Positions 23,809-32,940 of a DNA stretch of 57,717 nt are shown in pieces; the stretch's first letter is position 1; every line of letters begins with the position of its first letter. The notes beneath the pieces were generated by a model, which had not been told where the DNA came from, ran no database searches, and saw only the letters and a list, made by a program, of their open reading frames with translations. The translations under genes and the position numbers were made by a program. The stretch comes from Prevotella sp. (GTDB lineage: Bacteria > Bacteroidota > Bacteroidia > Bacteroidales > Bacteroidaceae): contig JALFIX010000071.1 in the NCBI GenBank assembly GCA_022775105.1, positions 1-57,717 of the forward strand. The letters run 5' to 3'.

Positions 23809-26800
23809 TCACCTCAGGGGAATTACAAGCAGGAATCGCGCACCGTTATTATATTGTGGGTCAACCATCACCTTTGCGTCCAGCCGCTCGGCTATTCTCT
23901 TGCATATATTGAGCCCAAGTCCTGTGCCTTGGTGGAATGTGTCGAGTTTCACGAATCGCTCGAACACAGTGTCTCGCTTGTCAGCGGGGATGCCCTTTCC
24001 CGTGTCCTCCACGAAAAAGCAAATGTTGCCTGGGCATTCGTCCGTGTTGCATCCGATGGTGATGTGTCCCGCATCGGTGTGCTTGATGGCATTGGTGAGG
24101 AAGTTGATGAGCACCTGCATAACTCTCTTTTTGGAGGTTTTTACGGTGAAGTCGTCTGTAAGAGTCGTAGAGAGCATTATAGGCACATTGTCTTTTTCCC
24201 TGTGTCTCACGGTTTCTATGGCGGTTATACAGAGCAGTCGCGGCGCCACGTCCTCTATGGATATTTCTATATCGTTGTTTTCCAGTTCCGAGGCATCTAT
24301 TATGTCCTCCACAATCTGTGTCAGCAGTTCACCGTTGCTTCTGATGTTCTCTGCAAACATCTTTTTTTCCTCTTCTGATAGTTCGTCACCAGACATAAGT
24401 ATTATCTGCGAGAATCCCACAATGGCGTTCAGCGGTGTGCGGATTTCGTGGCTCATGTTCTGTATGAATGTCTTCTTTTTCATTTCCGACTCCTCAACCT
24501 CCTTGAGAGCCTTGTCAATGGCTTCGTTTTTTGTTCTTATTATCCTCATGTCGCGGCTGTGCAGGTAGCTGTAAATTGCCACGAGCAGGATTATTATGAC
24601 AGTAGCTGCTCCTATGAGTGTCATTCTCTTGTCGGTCAGTTCGTTTTGTGCGTAGAGTTCCTCGGCGTGCCTTCTTTCCATTTCAGCCTTCACCTTCCCG
24701 CGTGTCACGTTGGCTTCTGTCTGCTTTCGCTGCAGTTCGTCCTTCACTCTTTGGAGTTTCAGCTTTTCTGCCATTTCCGACTCTAACCTTGCCATGTTCT
24801 CGCGTTCTTCGAGTTTCAGGCGGGTGTTTTCCAGTTGCAGTCTCAGGTTGTCAGCCGTGAGTATCTTGTTGTTTGTTTCTTCTTCCATTTCCTTTCGGTC
24901 GAGTTCGAATATGCCAGCCCTTACCTTTTTCAGGTTGGTAAATTCGGCGGCCAATGATTCCAATGCCTTGTTTTTCATGTTGAGGTTGATCAGCATAATC
25001 GTTCGCAGGTGTAGGATTTGGTATAGCTCTATTTTGTCCGTGTAACTATTCAGTTTTTCTGTCTCTTTTATGTTCTTGGTGCTGAAGGATCTGTGCTGTA
25101 TCTCCAGTATGGCATCCTCATCCTGCCCCAATTTGGCTGTGCTTTTCTGCTCAGTGTCCTTGATATGGCTGTAGTGTTTCATGAAGTTTGCCGAGTCATT
25201 GAGTTCGAATGCAAGGTAGGCAAGTTCGCTGTCCAGCTTTAGGCGCAGTGAGTCGCTGTGGCAATAGGTGGCGGCTTTGTCGAGGATATATTCAGCCTTT
25301 TCTATCTTATGCCATTGTCTGTAGTGTCTTCCCAATGTCAGCATAACGTGTGCAGGATTGCATCTCAGTCTGTGGTTGCGCCATATTTCCAGTGCTTCCT
25401 CGGCACATTCTGTGGCACGTGGGATGTTTCCCCTGTATTCACATATTGCTGAGAGGTCACAGGTGGCGTCAAAGGCTTCCTGCCAGTCGTTCCTTGCCAT
25501 TGCTTTCTGCTGGTAGTCGTAGGCTTTGTTCAGGGCTTGCAGTGTTCTTTTCTGGTTTTTTAGTATTTCAATGTCTGCATGTTTGTATTCCTGCGCCATG
25601 GCTGTTGCAGTCGCGAGTGACAGCAGCAGGCATATAGTCTTTGCCACTTGTGCCGAACTCTCTTTAAGAGCCTTTTTCAGAAGGTCGTTCACCATTGTGG
25701 TGAGTTTCTCTGAGCTGTGCTCTATGTTGCTGCCTATCAGTGCTTTGTCCTCGCCGTTCAGTTCTATGCTGTCGTCGAGCAGCAACTGTGAGAAACCCAT
25801 CACGTCGTTTAGCGGTGTTCTCACCTCGAAGCTCAGGTCCTTGATGAATGTGTCTTGCATTCTCTGTGCTTCCTTGGCCTTCTCCAATGTCTCACATAGT
25901 TGGGCGTTGCGCATTTTGATGGCTTTTATCCTTTTGCGCAAGACTATCACTGTCACAGTGGCGTATATGGCAAGCAATGCAGCCACAATGACGAGGAATA
26001 TCTCGGTGATTCGCTTGTTCTCAGCCATGGCGATGGCTGTCCTTTCCTTGATGGCGTTGGATGTTTGCAGGTAGGCTGTGGATGCACTGTCGGTCTTGAG
26101 CCTCACTAATGCGGCTGAGTCGTTATGGTGCTGCATCCATAGGTTGGCGGTTTCCTGCAGTTTCAGTTTCCTTGCCGTCTCCGCGTTTCTCAGTTCTGCC
26201 ATGACGTATTCGTTGTTTAGCTTGAGCCTTTCCACGTTTAGCCTTTCTGTCTCCAGTGCGGCATCGAGTTCCGACATGCCTTGCGAATAGGACTGCCGGA
26301 TAGATAAGTTAGTTGCAATTTCATACATGTTTCGTTGTAGTTCCAGTGCCTTGTCATAGTCACCTCTTGCCGTTTCCACTAGACTCTGTAGGCCCAGTGC
26401 ATCTGCCTTGTTCTTTATTTTTGTGGCAATTTCGTATGCCTCGTCATATTTCTTCTCGCAACATAGCAGCCTTACCTTCGTCTCAGTCCATATCGGCATA
26501 TTCTCAATTTTCTTAAGGTCTTCCTTGTAGGTTTCGTATGTTTGCAGACATTCTTCATGGCGTTCCATTGCGTAGAGGGTTTTTATTGTAGTGCATATCA
26601 ATTTTGGAAGATTGTTCCTTAGTTTCACGCAGGCTATTCCTTCGTCGCACCATTTCAGCGCTTCCGTGAATTTGCGCTGCATCATATAGTTTTCTGCTAT
26701 GAAGTTGCATAGGGCGGCGAGGTCTTGGTCTTTCAGTTTCTCCTTGGCGAAGTGGTATGAGCGGATGAAGTATTGCCTTGCTTTCTCCGTGTCGTTTTGG

Positions 26801-27333
26801 ATTTGGTGGATTTTTGCCATTGCCCTGATGAACATATATCTTCCGTAGTCGTTGTCCAGTCTCTCGGCATCGTTTCTGATGTCCTTTGCTGCCTTTGCCG
26901 CCAATAGGTAGAACTGCATGTTGAGCAGCAGTGTCACCCTCTGCGACATGGCAAAGAAATAGTATTGCAGGTGTCCGGTGCGCAGTGCCTCGTTTTTGAG
27001 CCTTTCAGCTGCATTGTCAAACTCTCCCAGATTGTGTTCTTGGTAGAAGTGGTAATATATAGGCAGTGTCAGTGCGATGCAGGCCGCTTTGTCATCCTTT
27101 TCCTCAAGTGCTTCCCGGTATAGCCTTTCGGCTTCATCCAGCACTTCCTTCTTGTTTCTCAAAGGGTATAATTTCTGATATTTCTCATATAGGTTGTCCT
27201 TGATTTTAAAAGGGTTGTTCTGTGCGTTGGCTACAAGGCATATTGTCAGCATGAGAATACAGGCTATGCCCCTCTTAGCCTTGGCATAGCCTCCCCATCC
27301 CGATAATATTATAATATGTTTAAATCTGTACAT
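23809..27333 (-). CDS. Tandem TPR sensor kinase with inactive first DHp (paralogue B)
   Basis: 1174 residues, same layout as paralogue A. Signal peptide ending ANAQ (about residue 38), TPR repeats (50-345), coiled coil, membrane segment (444-465), DHp-like region with LSFEVRTP (His replaced by Phe502) and no ATPase domain. An internal signal-like segment follows (566-580, ending AMA-Q). Then a second TPR domain, a long coiled coil (810-890), membrane segment (905-923), true H box MSHEIRTP (His962), and HATPase with NFLTNAIKHT, DTGKGIP and GTGLGL. The internal signals of A and B share AKTI at their starts and an in-frame Met about 18 residues before. It starts 37 bp after the exchanger gene, so the two may be co-transcribed. 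Confidence 0.85.
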   Translation of the reverse strand: MYRFKHIIILSGWGGYAKAKRGIACILMLTICLVANAQNNPFKIKDNLYEKYQKLYPLRNKKEVLDEAERLYREALEEKDDKAACIALTLPIYYHFYQEHNLGEFDNAAERLKNEALRTGHLQYYFFAMSQRVTLLLNMQFYLLAAKAAKDIRNDAERLDNDYGRYMFIRAMAKIHQIQNDTEKARQYFIRSYHFAKEKLKDQDLAALCNFIAENYMMQRKFTEALKWCDEGIACVKLRNNLPKLICTTIKTLYAMERHEECLQTYETYKEDLKKIENMPIWTETKVRLLCCEKKYDEAYEIATKIKNKADALGLQSLVETARGDYDKALELQRNMYEIATNLSIRQSYSQGMSELDAALETERLNVERLKLNNEYVMAELRNAETARKLKLQETANLWMQHHNDSAALVRLKTDSASTAYLQTSNAIKERTAIAMAENKRITEIFLVIVAALLAIYATVTVIVLRKRIKAIKMRNAQLCETLEKAKEAQRMQDTFIKDLSFEVRTPLNDVMGFSQLLLDDSIELNGEDKALIGSNIEHSSEKLTTMVNDLLKKALKESSAQVAKTICLLLSLATATAMAQEYKHADIEILKNQKRTLQALNKAYDYQQKAMARNDWQEAFDATCDLSAICEYRGNIPRATECAEEALEIWRNHRLRCNPAHVMLTLGRHYRQWHKIEKAEYILDKAATYCHSDSLRLKLDSELAYLAFELNDSANFMKHYSHIKDTEQKSTAKLGQDEDAILEIQHRSFSTKNIKETEKLNSYTDKIELYQILHLRTIMLINLNMKNKALESLAAEFTNLKKVRAGIFELDRKEMEEETNNKILTADNLRLQLENTRLKLEERENMARLESEMAEKLKLQRVKDELQRKQTEANVTRGKVKAEMERRHAEELYAQNELTDKRMTLIGAATVIIILLVAIYSYLHSRDMRIIRTKNEAIDKALKEVEESEMKKKTFIQNMSHEIRTPLNAIVGFSQIILMSGDELSEEEKKMFAENIRSNGELLTQIVEDIIDASELENNDIEISIEDVAPRLLCITAIETVRHREKDNVPIMLSTTLTDDFTVKTSKKRVMQVLINFLTNAIKHTDAGHITIGCNTDECPGNICFFVEDTGKGIPADKRDTVFERFVKLDTFHQGTGLGLNICKRIAERLDAKVMVDPQYNNGARFLLVIPLR

Positions 27334-27370
27334 AAATCTTTAACTCCTTTAACTCCTGAGAGCAGAGAAA

Positions 27371-28351
27371 CTACCATCCACCCGCAATCAGCCATCCCAT
27401 ATATCCTAAGAATAGTCCCGTGAGCACAGCTCCCTCCCATCGTGCAATCGTCAGCTTGGTATAAGCAAAGAACCAAAGCAGCACCATGCTTCCTGTCATC
27501 ACTGCGAGATCTATATAAGTTATACCGCTGACAGTCATTGGACAAACAACACCCGTCAGTCCTACCACGAATAATATGTTAAACACATTGCTGCCGATGA
27601 CATTGCCGATGGCTATTCCGCTGCTTCCCTTGCGTGCAGCCACTACGCTCGTTGCCAACTCAGGCATCGACGTGCCTCCCGCCACGATGGTCAATCCCAC
27701 CACAGCCTCCGGCACATTAAGCGCGAGTGCCACCGATGTTGCCCCACTAACAAACACGTTACTTCCGGCAATAAGGCAAGCTAATCCCACCGTAATCCAC
27801 ATCGCCGCCTTCCACATCTGAAACTTTTGCCCTGTTGCAGTGGTGTCATCGTTTTCTGTGCCGTCAGCCCCCATGGCTGGCGTGTCAGCGCTTGTGGCTC
27901 CTTTCGCCCCCTTCAATGTAATCCACATATAAACAAAAAACAGCGCACTGAGCACAGCTGCATCCGCCCTTGATATGCTTTGGTCAAACACTAACGCTCC
28001 CATTATCATCGATGCCGCCACGGCGAATACGAGGTCCTTCCTCACCGTCTGCCGCATCACGCTCATCGGGGCCACCATAGCCGCAGCACCCACTATCAGC
28101 ATCGCATTGAATATATTACTTCCCACGACATTACCCACAGCCATGTCAGCCGTGCCCTTCAATGCCGACACGAAACTCACGCAGAACTCCGGCATCGACG
28201 TGCCTAATGCCACCACCGTAAGGCCTATCACCATCTGCGACACACCCATCCTCGAGGCCAAGGCAACAGAACCCACGGTGAGCTTGTCGGCACCCCAAAG
28301 CACCACTGCCACACCGCCTACAATCATCAATATGTCAAGTAATATATCCAT
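27371..28351 (-). CDS. Calcium/sodium antiporter (CaCA family)
   Basis: 326 residues with about ten membrane segments in two inverted halves. Each half holds the alpha-repeat signature: VALGTSMPE with GNVVGSNIFN in the first, VAGGTSMPE with GNVIGSNVFN in the second. It resembles E. coli YrbG. Exchanges Na+ or H+ for Ca2+ across the inner membrane. A minus-strand promoter lies just upstream (28393-28424). Confidence 0.93.
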   Translation of the reverse strand: MDILLDILMIVGGVAVVLWGADKLTVGSVALASRMGVSQMVIGLTVVALGTSMPEFCVSFVSALKGTADMAVGNVVGSNIFNAMLIVGAAAMVAPMSVMRQTVRKDLVFAVAASMIMGALVFDQSISRADAAVLSALFFVYMWITLKGAKGATSADTPAMGADGTENDDTTATGQKFQMWKAAMWITVGLACLIAGSNVFVSGATSVALALNVPEAVVGLTIVAGGTSMPELATSVVAARKGSSGIAIGNVIGSNVFNILFVVGLTGVVCPMTVSGITYIDLAVMTGSMVLLWFFAYTKLTIARWEGAVLTGLFLGYMGWLIAGGW

Positions 28352-28392
28352 AATCTATAATCCTTTTCTTATTAGTGAACTTAAAATCGATG

Positions 28393-28424
28393 CAAAGTTA
28401 CTCTATTTTCCCGACTCGTACAAG
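28393..28424 (-). promoter_or_regulatory. Promoter for the antiporter
   Basis: On the minus strand: CTTG (28424-28421, one mismatch to TTTG), 20-nt spacer, TAACTTTG (28400-28393), about 40 bp from the start. Confidence 0.6.
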
Positions 28425-28497
28425 GATTTTATTTGCGTATTTGCATAAAAATGGTTAATTTATCGACACTTATGCAGTGAATAAGAGAAAAAATAAG

Positions 28498-28505
28498 TAA
28501 CTTTG
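28498..28505 (+). promoter_or_regulatory. -7 box upstream of tsaB
   Basis: TAACTTTG, 40 bp before the tsaB ATG. No clear -33 TTTG at the expected distance. It lies divergent from the antiporter promoter. Confidence 0.55.
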
Positions 28506-28545
28506 CACGTTGATTTTGAAAAACAGATTTTGAATTCAGAATACT

Positions 28546-29247
28546 ATGTCGTGTATTTTACATATAGAGACGAGTACTAATGTGTGCTCAGTGGCTGTAA
28601 GTGAGGACGGAAAGGTCATTTTCGACAAGGCCGACCGCACTGGTAACAACCATGCTGAGGCATTAGGCTCTTTTGTCGATGAGGCAATGTCGTTCGCCGA
28701 CAGCCATGCCATTCCTCTTGATGCCGTGGCTGTGAGCGGAGGCCCAGGCTCTTATACCGGCTTGCGCATCGGTGTGTCAATGGCTAAGGGTGTATGTTAT
28801 GCTCTTGATATCCCGTTGCTCTCGGTGCCCACGCTCCAGTTGATGTGTGTGCCCGTGCTCTTACGCTACGACGAGATGGAGGACAACGCCCTTCTTTGTC
28901 CTATGATTGACGCCCGCCGTATGGAGGTATATGCCGCTCTATATGACAGGGCCTTGAAACCGGTGAGGGAAATTCAGGCCGATGTCGTGGATGCTGACAC
29001 ATATCGCAAGTGGCTCGACGAGAGACCTGTGTATTTCTTCGGAAACGGTGCAGCTAAGTGTATGGAAACCATCGCCCATCCCAACGCCCGGCTGATTGAG
29101 GGCATTGAACCGCTTGCCAAGTGGATGATGCCTTTGGCCGAGAAGAAAATGCTCAACGACATTCATGAGGACGTGGCATATTACGTGCCTTTCTACTTAA
29201 AGGACTTCGTGGCGAAAACGCCGAAATCTCCTCTGTTGGGGAATTAA
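28546..29247 (+). CDS. tsaB: tRNA t6A biosynthesis protein TsaB
   Basis: 233 residues. N-terminus ILHIETSTNVCSVAV and the glycine motif SGGPGSYTGLRIG are diagnostic of TsaB, the inactive TsaD-like partner. It works with TsaC, TsaD and TsaE to make threonylcarbamoyl-adenosine at position 37 of ANN-decoding tRNAs. The stop codon lies in a 7-bp repeat. Confidence 0.93.
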   Translation: MSCILHIETSTNVCSVAVSEDGKVIFDKADRTGNNHAEALGSFVDEAMSFADSHAIPLDAVAVSGGPGSYTGLRIGVSMAKGVCYALDIPLLSVPTLQLMCVPVLLRYDEMEDNALLCPMIDARRMEVYAALYDRALKPVREIQADVVDADTYRKWLDERPVYFFGNGAAKCMETIAHPNARLIEGIEPLAKWMMPLAEKKMLNDIHEDVAYYVPFYLKDFVAKTPKSPLLGN

Positions 29248-29274
29248 GAATTAAAAATTAAGAATTAGAAATTA
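29242..29274. repeat. 7-bp junction repeat
   Basis: AATTAAG, AATTAAA, AATTAAG, AATTAGA, then AATTA. The tsaB stop TAA is inside the first unit. Fills the tsaB-DUF4290 gap. Confidence 0.7.
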
Positions 29275-29282
29275 TTTTTTCA

Positions 29283-29909
29283 ATGAAGATAAACGGATTA
29301 GATTACAACACCAAGAGGGAGACGCTTCTGCTGCCTGAATATGGTAGGGAAATCCAGAGAATGGTGGATTACGCCATAGGCATGCCTACCAAACAGGAAA
29401 GGAATGCGTGTGCCAATACTATTGTGAGAATGATGGCAACCAAGGTGCCACAGTCGGTGGAAACCGACGAGGGACTTACCGCCTTGTGGGATCATCTCTA
29501 TCTCATGGGCAAGGGACAACTCGACATCGATTGGCCGTGCGATGTCTCCGAGGCTGTGAAGATTACACAGAAACCCCAGCCTATGCCTATCCGCAAGAAC
29601 CATGTCCGTCTGCGTCATTACGGACATCTTGTGGAGGAGTGCTTCGAGATGCTCAAAACCATGCCGGAAGGCAGGGAGAAGGACAGGCTGGTTAACCTCA
29701 CCGCCAACCAGATGAAACGTGACCTCGCCAACTGGGGACGCGGTTCCATGGACGATGAGAGAGTGGCTGACGACCTTGCAAGATATACTGACGGGCGGGT
29801 GCAGCTCGACCTTGGTAGCGTAAGGCTGGAGAGAGTGCAGGAAACGGCTGCGCTGATGAACGTCAACGGCAACCGTCTTCCCAAGCAGATGAGAAAACGC
29901 AGGAAATAA
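29283..29909 (+). CDS. DUF4290 family protein
   Basis: 208 residues. The N-terminus MKINGLDYNTKRETLLLPEYG matches the Bacteroidetes family DUF4290. It is soluble, helical, with no signal peptide and a basic C-terminus (LPKQMRKRRK). Function is not known. It is located directly before murA with an 11-bp gap, which suggests co-expression. Confidence 0.8.
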   Translation: MKINGLDYNTKRETLLLPEYGREIQRMVDYAIGMPTKQERNACANTIVRMMATKVPQSVETDEGLTALWDHLYLMGKGQLDIDWPCDVSEAVKITQKPQPMPIRKNHVRLRHYGHLVEECFEMLKTMPEGREKDRLVNLTANQMKRDLANWGRGSMDDERVADDLARYTDGRVQLDLGSVRLERVQETAALMNVNGNRLPKQMRKRRK

Positions 29910-29920
29910 TTTTTTAGCCT

Positions 29921-31225
29921 ATGTCATCATTCATCATAGAAGGCGGACATCCGCTCAAAGGGGAAATCACACCGCAGGGAGCCAAGAACGAGGCCCTTGA
30001 GGTGATATGCGCCGCCCTGCTCACTCCCGAGGAGGTGATAATAAGGAATATCCCCGACATCAGGGATGTAAACAACCTCATTCTCCTTCTTGAGGATATT
30101 GGGGTGAAGGTGAAGAGGCTTTCGCGCAATGAATATTCGTTTATTGCAGATGAACCTAACCTGGAATATCTTGAAAGTCAGGACTTCGTCAAGAAATGCT
30201 CACAGCTCCGCGGCAGTGTGCTCATGATAGGCCCGCTGCTCGCGCGATTTGGCAAGGCGGTCATTGCCAAGCCTGGTGGCGACAAGATTGGCAGACGCAG
30301 GCTCGACACCCATTTCCTCGGATTTAAGTATCTCGGGGCTGAGTTCAGGCAGGTTTATAATACAAATGTGTATGAGATCTATGCCGAGAAGCTCACGGGT
30401 TGTTATATGCTGCTTGACGAGGCTTCGGTGACTGGTACTGCCAATATCATCATGGCATCGGTGTTCGCCGAAGGCACCACCACTATATATAATGCCGCCT
30501 GCGAGCCCTATATCCAGCAACTTTGCCACATGCTCAACAAGATGGGAGCGCAGATTAGCGGCATAGGCAGCAACCTGCTCACCATTGTCGGAGTTAAGAA
30601 CCTACATGGCATCGACCATCGCATACTGCCCGACATGATTGAGGTAGGCTCTTTTATCGGTATGGCTGCCATGTGTGGCGAGGGCATCAGGATTAAGGAT
30701 GTATCCCTGAAAAACCTTGGAAACATACCCGACTCCTTCCGCCGTCTCGGTGTCAAGATTGATGTGGAGGGCGACGACCTGATAATCCCGCAGCAAGACC
30801 ATTATGCCATAGAGTCGTTTATCGACGGCACGATAATGACCCTTGCCGATGCCCCGTGGCCGGGACTCACTCCCGACCTCATCTCGGTGCTCATCGTCGT
30901 GGCTACACAGGCGAGGGGCAGTGTGCTGTTCCATCAGAAAATGTTCGAGAGCCGACTCTTCTTCGTGGATAAGCTCATCGACATGGGAGCGCAGATAATC
31001 CTCTGCGACCCTCATCGCGCAGTGGTTGTGGGACACGACCATAACATACGCCTCAGGGCGGGACGTATGGCAAGTCCCGACATCCGTGCCGGTATAGCAC
31101 TGCTCATTGCCGCAATGAGTGCCAACGGCACCAGCCGCATCGAGAACATCGAGCAGATAGACCGTGGATATGAGGACATCGAGGAGAGGCTCAATTCACT
31201 CGGGGCGAGAATCAGAAGGGAATAA
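29921..31225 (+). CDS. murA: UDP-GlcNAc 1-carboxyvinyltransferase, Asp variant
   Basis: 434 residues of the EPT/RTPC fold. First committed step of peptidoglycan synthesis: transfers enolpyruvate from PEP to UDP-GlcNAc. N-terminal GGHPLKGEITPQGAKNEAL carries the catalytic Lys-Asn pair. The loop normally written GGCxIGxRP reads GGDKIGRRR here, so the Cys that fosfomycin alkylates is Asp121 (30281-30283). Cys-to-Asp at this place is known to leave the enzyme active and fosfomycin-insensitive in other bacteria. Confidence 0.93.
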   Translation: MSSFIIEGGHPLKGEITPQGAKNEALEVICAALLTPEEVIIRNIPDIRDVNNLILLLEDIGVKVKRLSRNEYSFIADEPNLEYLESQDFVKKCSQLRGSVLMIGPLLARFGKAVIAKPGGDKIGRRRLDTHFLGFKYLGAEFRQVYNTNVYEIYAEKLTGCYMLLDEASVTGTANIIMASVFAEGTTTIYNAACEPYIQQLCHMLNKMGAQISGIGSNLLTIVGVKNLHGIDHRILPDMIEVGSFIGMAAMCGEGIRIKDVSLKNLGNIPDSFRRLGVKIDVEGDDLIIPQQDHYAIESFIDGTIMTLADAPWPGLTPDLISVLIVVATQARGSVLFHQKMFESRLFFVDKLIDMGAQIILCDPHRAVVVGHDHNIRLRAGRMASPDIRAGIALLIAAMSANGTSRIENIEQIDRGYEDIEERLNSLGARIRRE

Positions 31226-31237
31226 AATTGAATAATA

Positions 31238-31744
31238 ATGATAAGAGAAGAAGACGTATATAAAATAGGTAAGATAGGCAAGCCCCATGGCGTATCAGGC
31301 GAGGTGACCCTGAGGTTCACCGATGATGTGTTCGACCGTGTGGATGCCGACTATCTCGTGCTGATGGTTGATGGCATACTGGTGCCGTTCTTCATGGAGG
31401 AATACCGGTTCCGCAGTGATGAGGTGGCTCTCGTCAAGTTTGAGGACATCGACTCCGTGGAGCGTGCCTCAGAACTCACGGGATGCGAAGTCTTCTTCCC
31501 GAGGGAACTTGCCGACGATGACGAAGGTGAACTGACATGGAGCCAGATCGTGGGATATGACATCGTGGATGCCGACAGCCACAAGCTCATTGGGCGCATA
31601 GCCTCAGTGGATGAAACTACCATCAACGTTCTGCTCGAATTGGATGACGGTACCCTCATTCCTGCCGCCGAAGAGTTTATCATCGACATCGACCACAAGG
31701 AAAGAAAAATGTTTATGCGTCTGCCCGAAGGACTTGTCAACTAA
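31238..31744 (+). CDS. rimM: Ribosome maturation factor RimM
   Basis: 168 residues. VYKIGKIGKPHGVSGEVTLRFTDD is the RimM N-terminal barrel; the C-terminal PRC-barrel half includes LIPAAEEFIIDIDHKERKMFM. Binds S19 and helps mature the 30S head. Lies 12 bp after murA and 8 bp before dxr. Confidence 0.93.
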   Translation: MIREEDVYKIGKIGKPHGVSGEVTLRFTDDVFDRVDADYLVLMVDGILVPFFMEEYRFRSDEVALVKFEDIDSVERASELTGCEVFFPRELADDDEGELTWSQIVGYDIVDADSHKLIGRIASVDETTINVLLELDDGTLIPAAEEFIIDIDHKERKMFMRLPEGLVN

Positions 31745-31752
31745 AAAAACGT

Positions 31753-32901
31753 ATGAAAAAACAGATAGCCATATTGGGTTCTACGGGTTCCATCGGAACC
31801 CAGGCCCTTGAAGTGATTGAGGAACATTCCGACCTCTATGAGGTCTATTGCCTCACTGCCAACAACCGCGTGGAGCAGTTGGCCCAGCAGGCAAGGAAGT
31901 TCAAGCCTGCTGCCGTGGTGATAGCCAACGAGGCACACTACGATAGGCTTCAGCAACTGCTTGCCGACGAACCGGACATCAAGGTGTATGCCGGAGCGAA
32001 GGCATTGGACGGGATTGTGGAGTCGCCCTCTATTGATATGGTTCTCACTGCCATGGTGGGATTTGCCGGATTGTCACCCACCATCCATGCCGTCAAGGCA
32101 GGAAAGACCATCTGCCTTGCCAACAAGGAGACTCTCGTTGTGGCGGGAGCGTTGATATGCCAGTTGGCGCAGAAATACCATGCCCCTATTTTGCCCGTTG
32201 ACAGCGAGCACTCGGCAATATTCCAGAGCATAGTGGGCGAGGGCGACAATGAGATAGAGAAAATCCTGCTCACGGCGAGCGGCGGTCCTTTCCGCTTGTT
32301 CACTAAGGAGCAGTTGGAGAAGGTGACCAAGGCTGATGCCCTGCGCCATCCCACATGGGACATGGGAGCCAAGATTACCATCGACTCTGCCACGATGATG
32401 AACAAGGGTTTTGAGGTTATAGAGGCTAAGTGGCTCTTCGGTGTGGATGCCGACAAGATTCAGGTGCTTGTGCATCCCCAGTCGATAGTTCACAGTGCCG
32501 TGCAGTTTGCTGATGGAGCCGTTAAGGCACAGTTGGGTGTGCCCGATATGCGCCTGCCCATCCAGTATGCCTTCTCTTATCCCAACCGTCTGCATCTCAC
32601 GTCCGACCGTCTCGATCTCTTCCGTCATCCGCTTGAGTTCTTCGAGCCTGACCTTGAGAAGTTCCGTTGTCTCGCCCTGTCGTTTGAGGCAATCAGGAAG
32701 GGTGGCAACATGCCGTGCATACTCAATGCCGCCAACGAGATTGTCAACCGTGCTTTCCTTGAGGACCGCTGCGGTTTCCTGCAGATGAGCGACATAATAG
32801 AGAAGACCATGTCAACCGTCTCCTTCGACCCCAATCCCGACTACGACGTATATGTAGCCACCGACAAGGAGGCGCGCCGCATAGCTGGCGAATTACTTTA
32901 A
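31753..32901 (+). CDS. dxr: 1-deoxy-D-xylulose 5-phosphate reductoisomerase
   Basis: 382 residues. NADPH-binding GSTGSIGTQAL at the N-terminus; ANKETLVVAG, PVDSEHSAIFQ, SGGPFR and DSATMMNKGFE are the active-site blocks. Makes MEP in the non-mevalonate isoprenoid pathway, so this organism builds its polyprenyl carriers by that route. Followed by rseP, a frequent Bacteroidetes pairing. Confidence 0.96.
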   Translation: MKKQIAILGSTGSIGTQALEVIEEHSDLYEVYCLTANNRVEQLAQQARKFKPAAVVIANEAHYDRLQQLLADEPDIKVYAGAKALDGIVESPSIDMVLTAMVGFAGLSPTIHAVKAGKTICLANKETLVVAGALICQLAQKYHAPILPVDSEHSAIFQSIVGEGDNEIEKILLTASGGPFRLFTKEQLEKVTKADALRHPTWDMGAKITIDSATMMNKGFEVIEAKWLFGVDADKIQVLVHPQSIVHSAVQFADGAVKAQLGVPDMRLPIQYAFSYPNRLHLTSDRLDLFRHPLEFFEPDLEKFRCLALSFEAIRKGGNMPCILNAANEIVNRAFLEDRCGFLQMSDIIEKTMSTVSFDPNPDYDVYVATDKEARRIAGELL

Positions 32902-32927
32902 TTTTTTAATTCTTTAATTTTTAAATT
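32896..32927. repeat. A/T-rich 8-bp junction repeat
   Basis: CTTTAATT, TTTTAATT, CTTTAATT, TTTAAATT. The tract begins inside the dxr stop region and fills the dxr-rseP gap. Confidence 0.7.
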
Positions 32928-32940
32928 TATTTAAATACAA

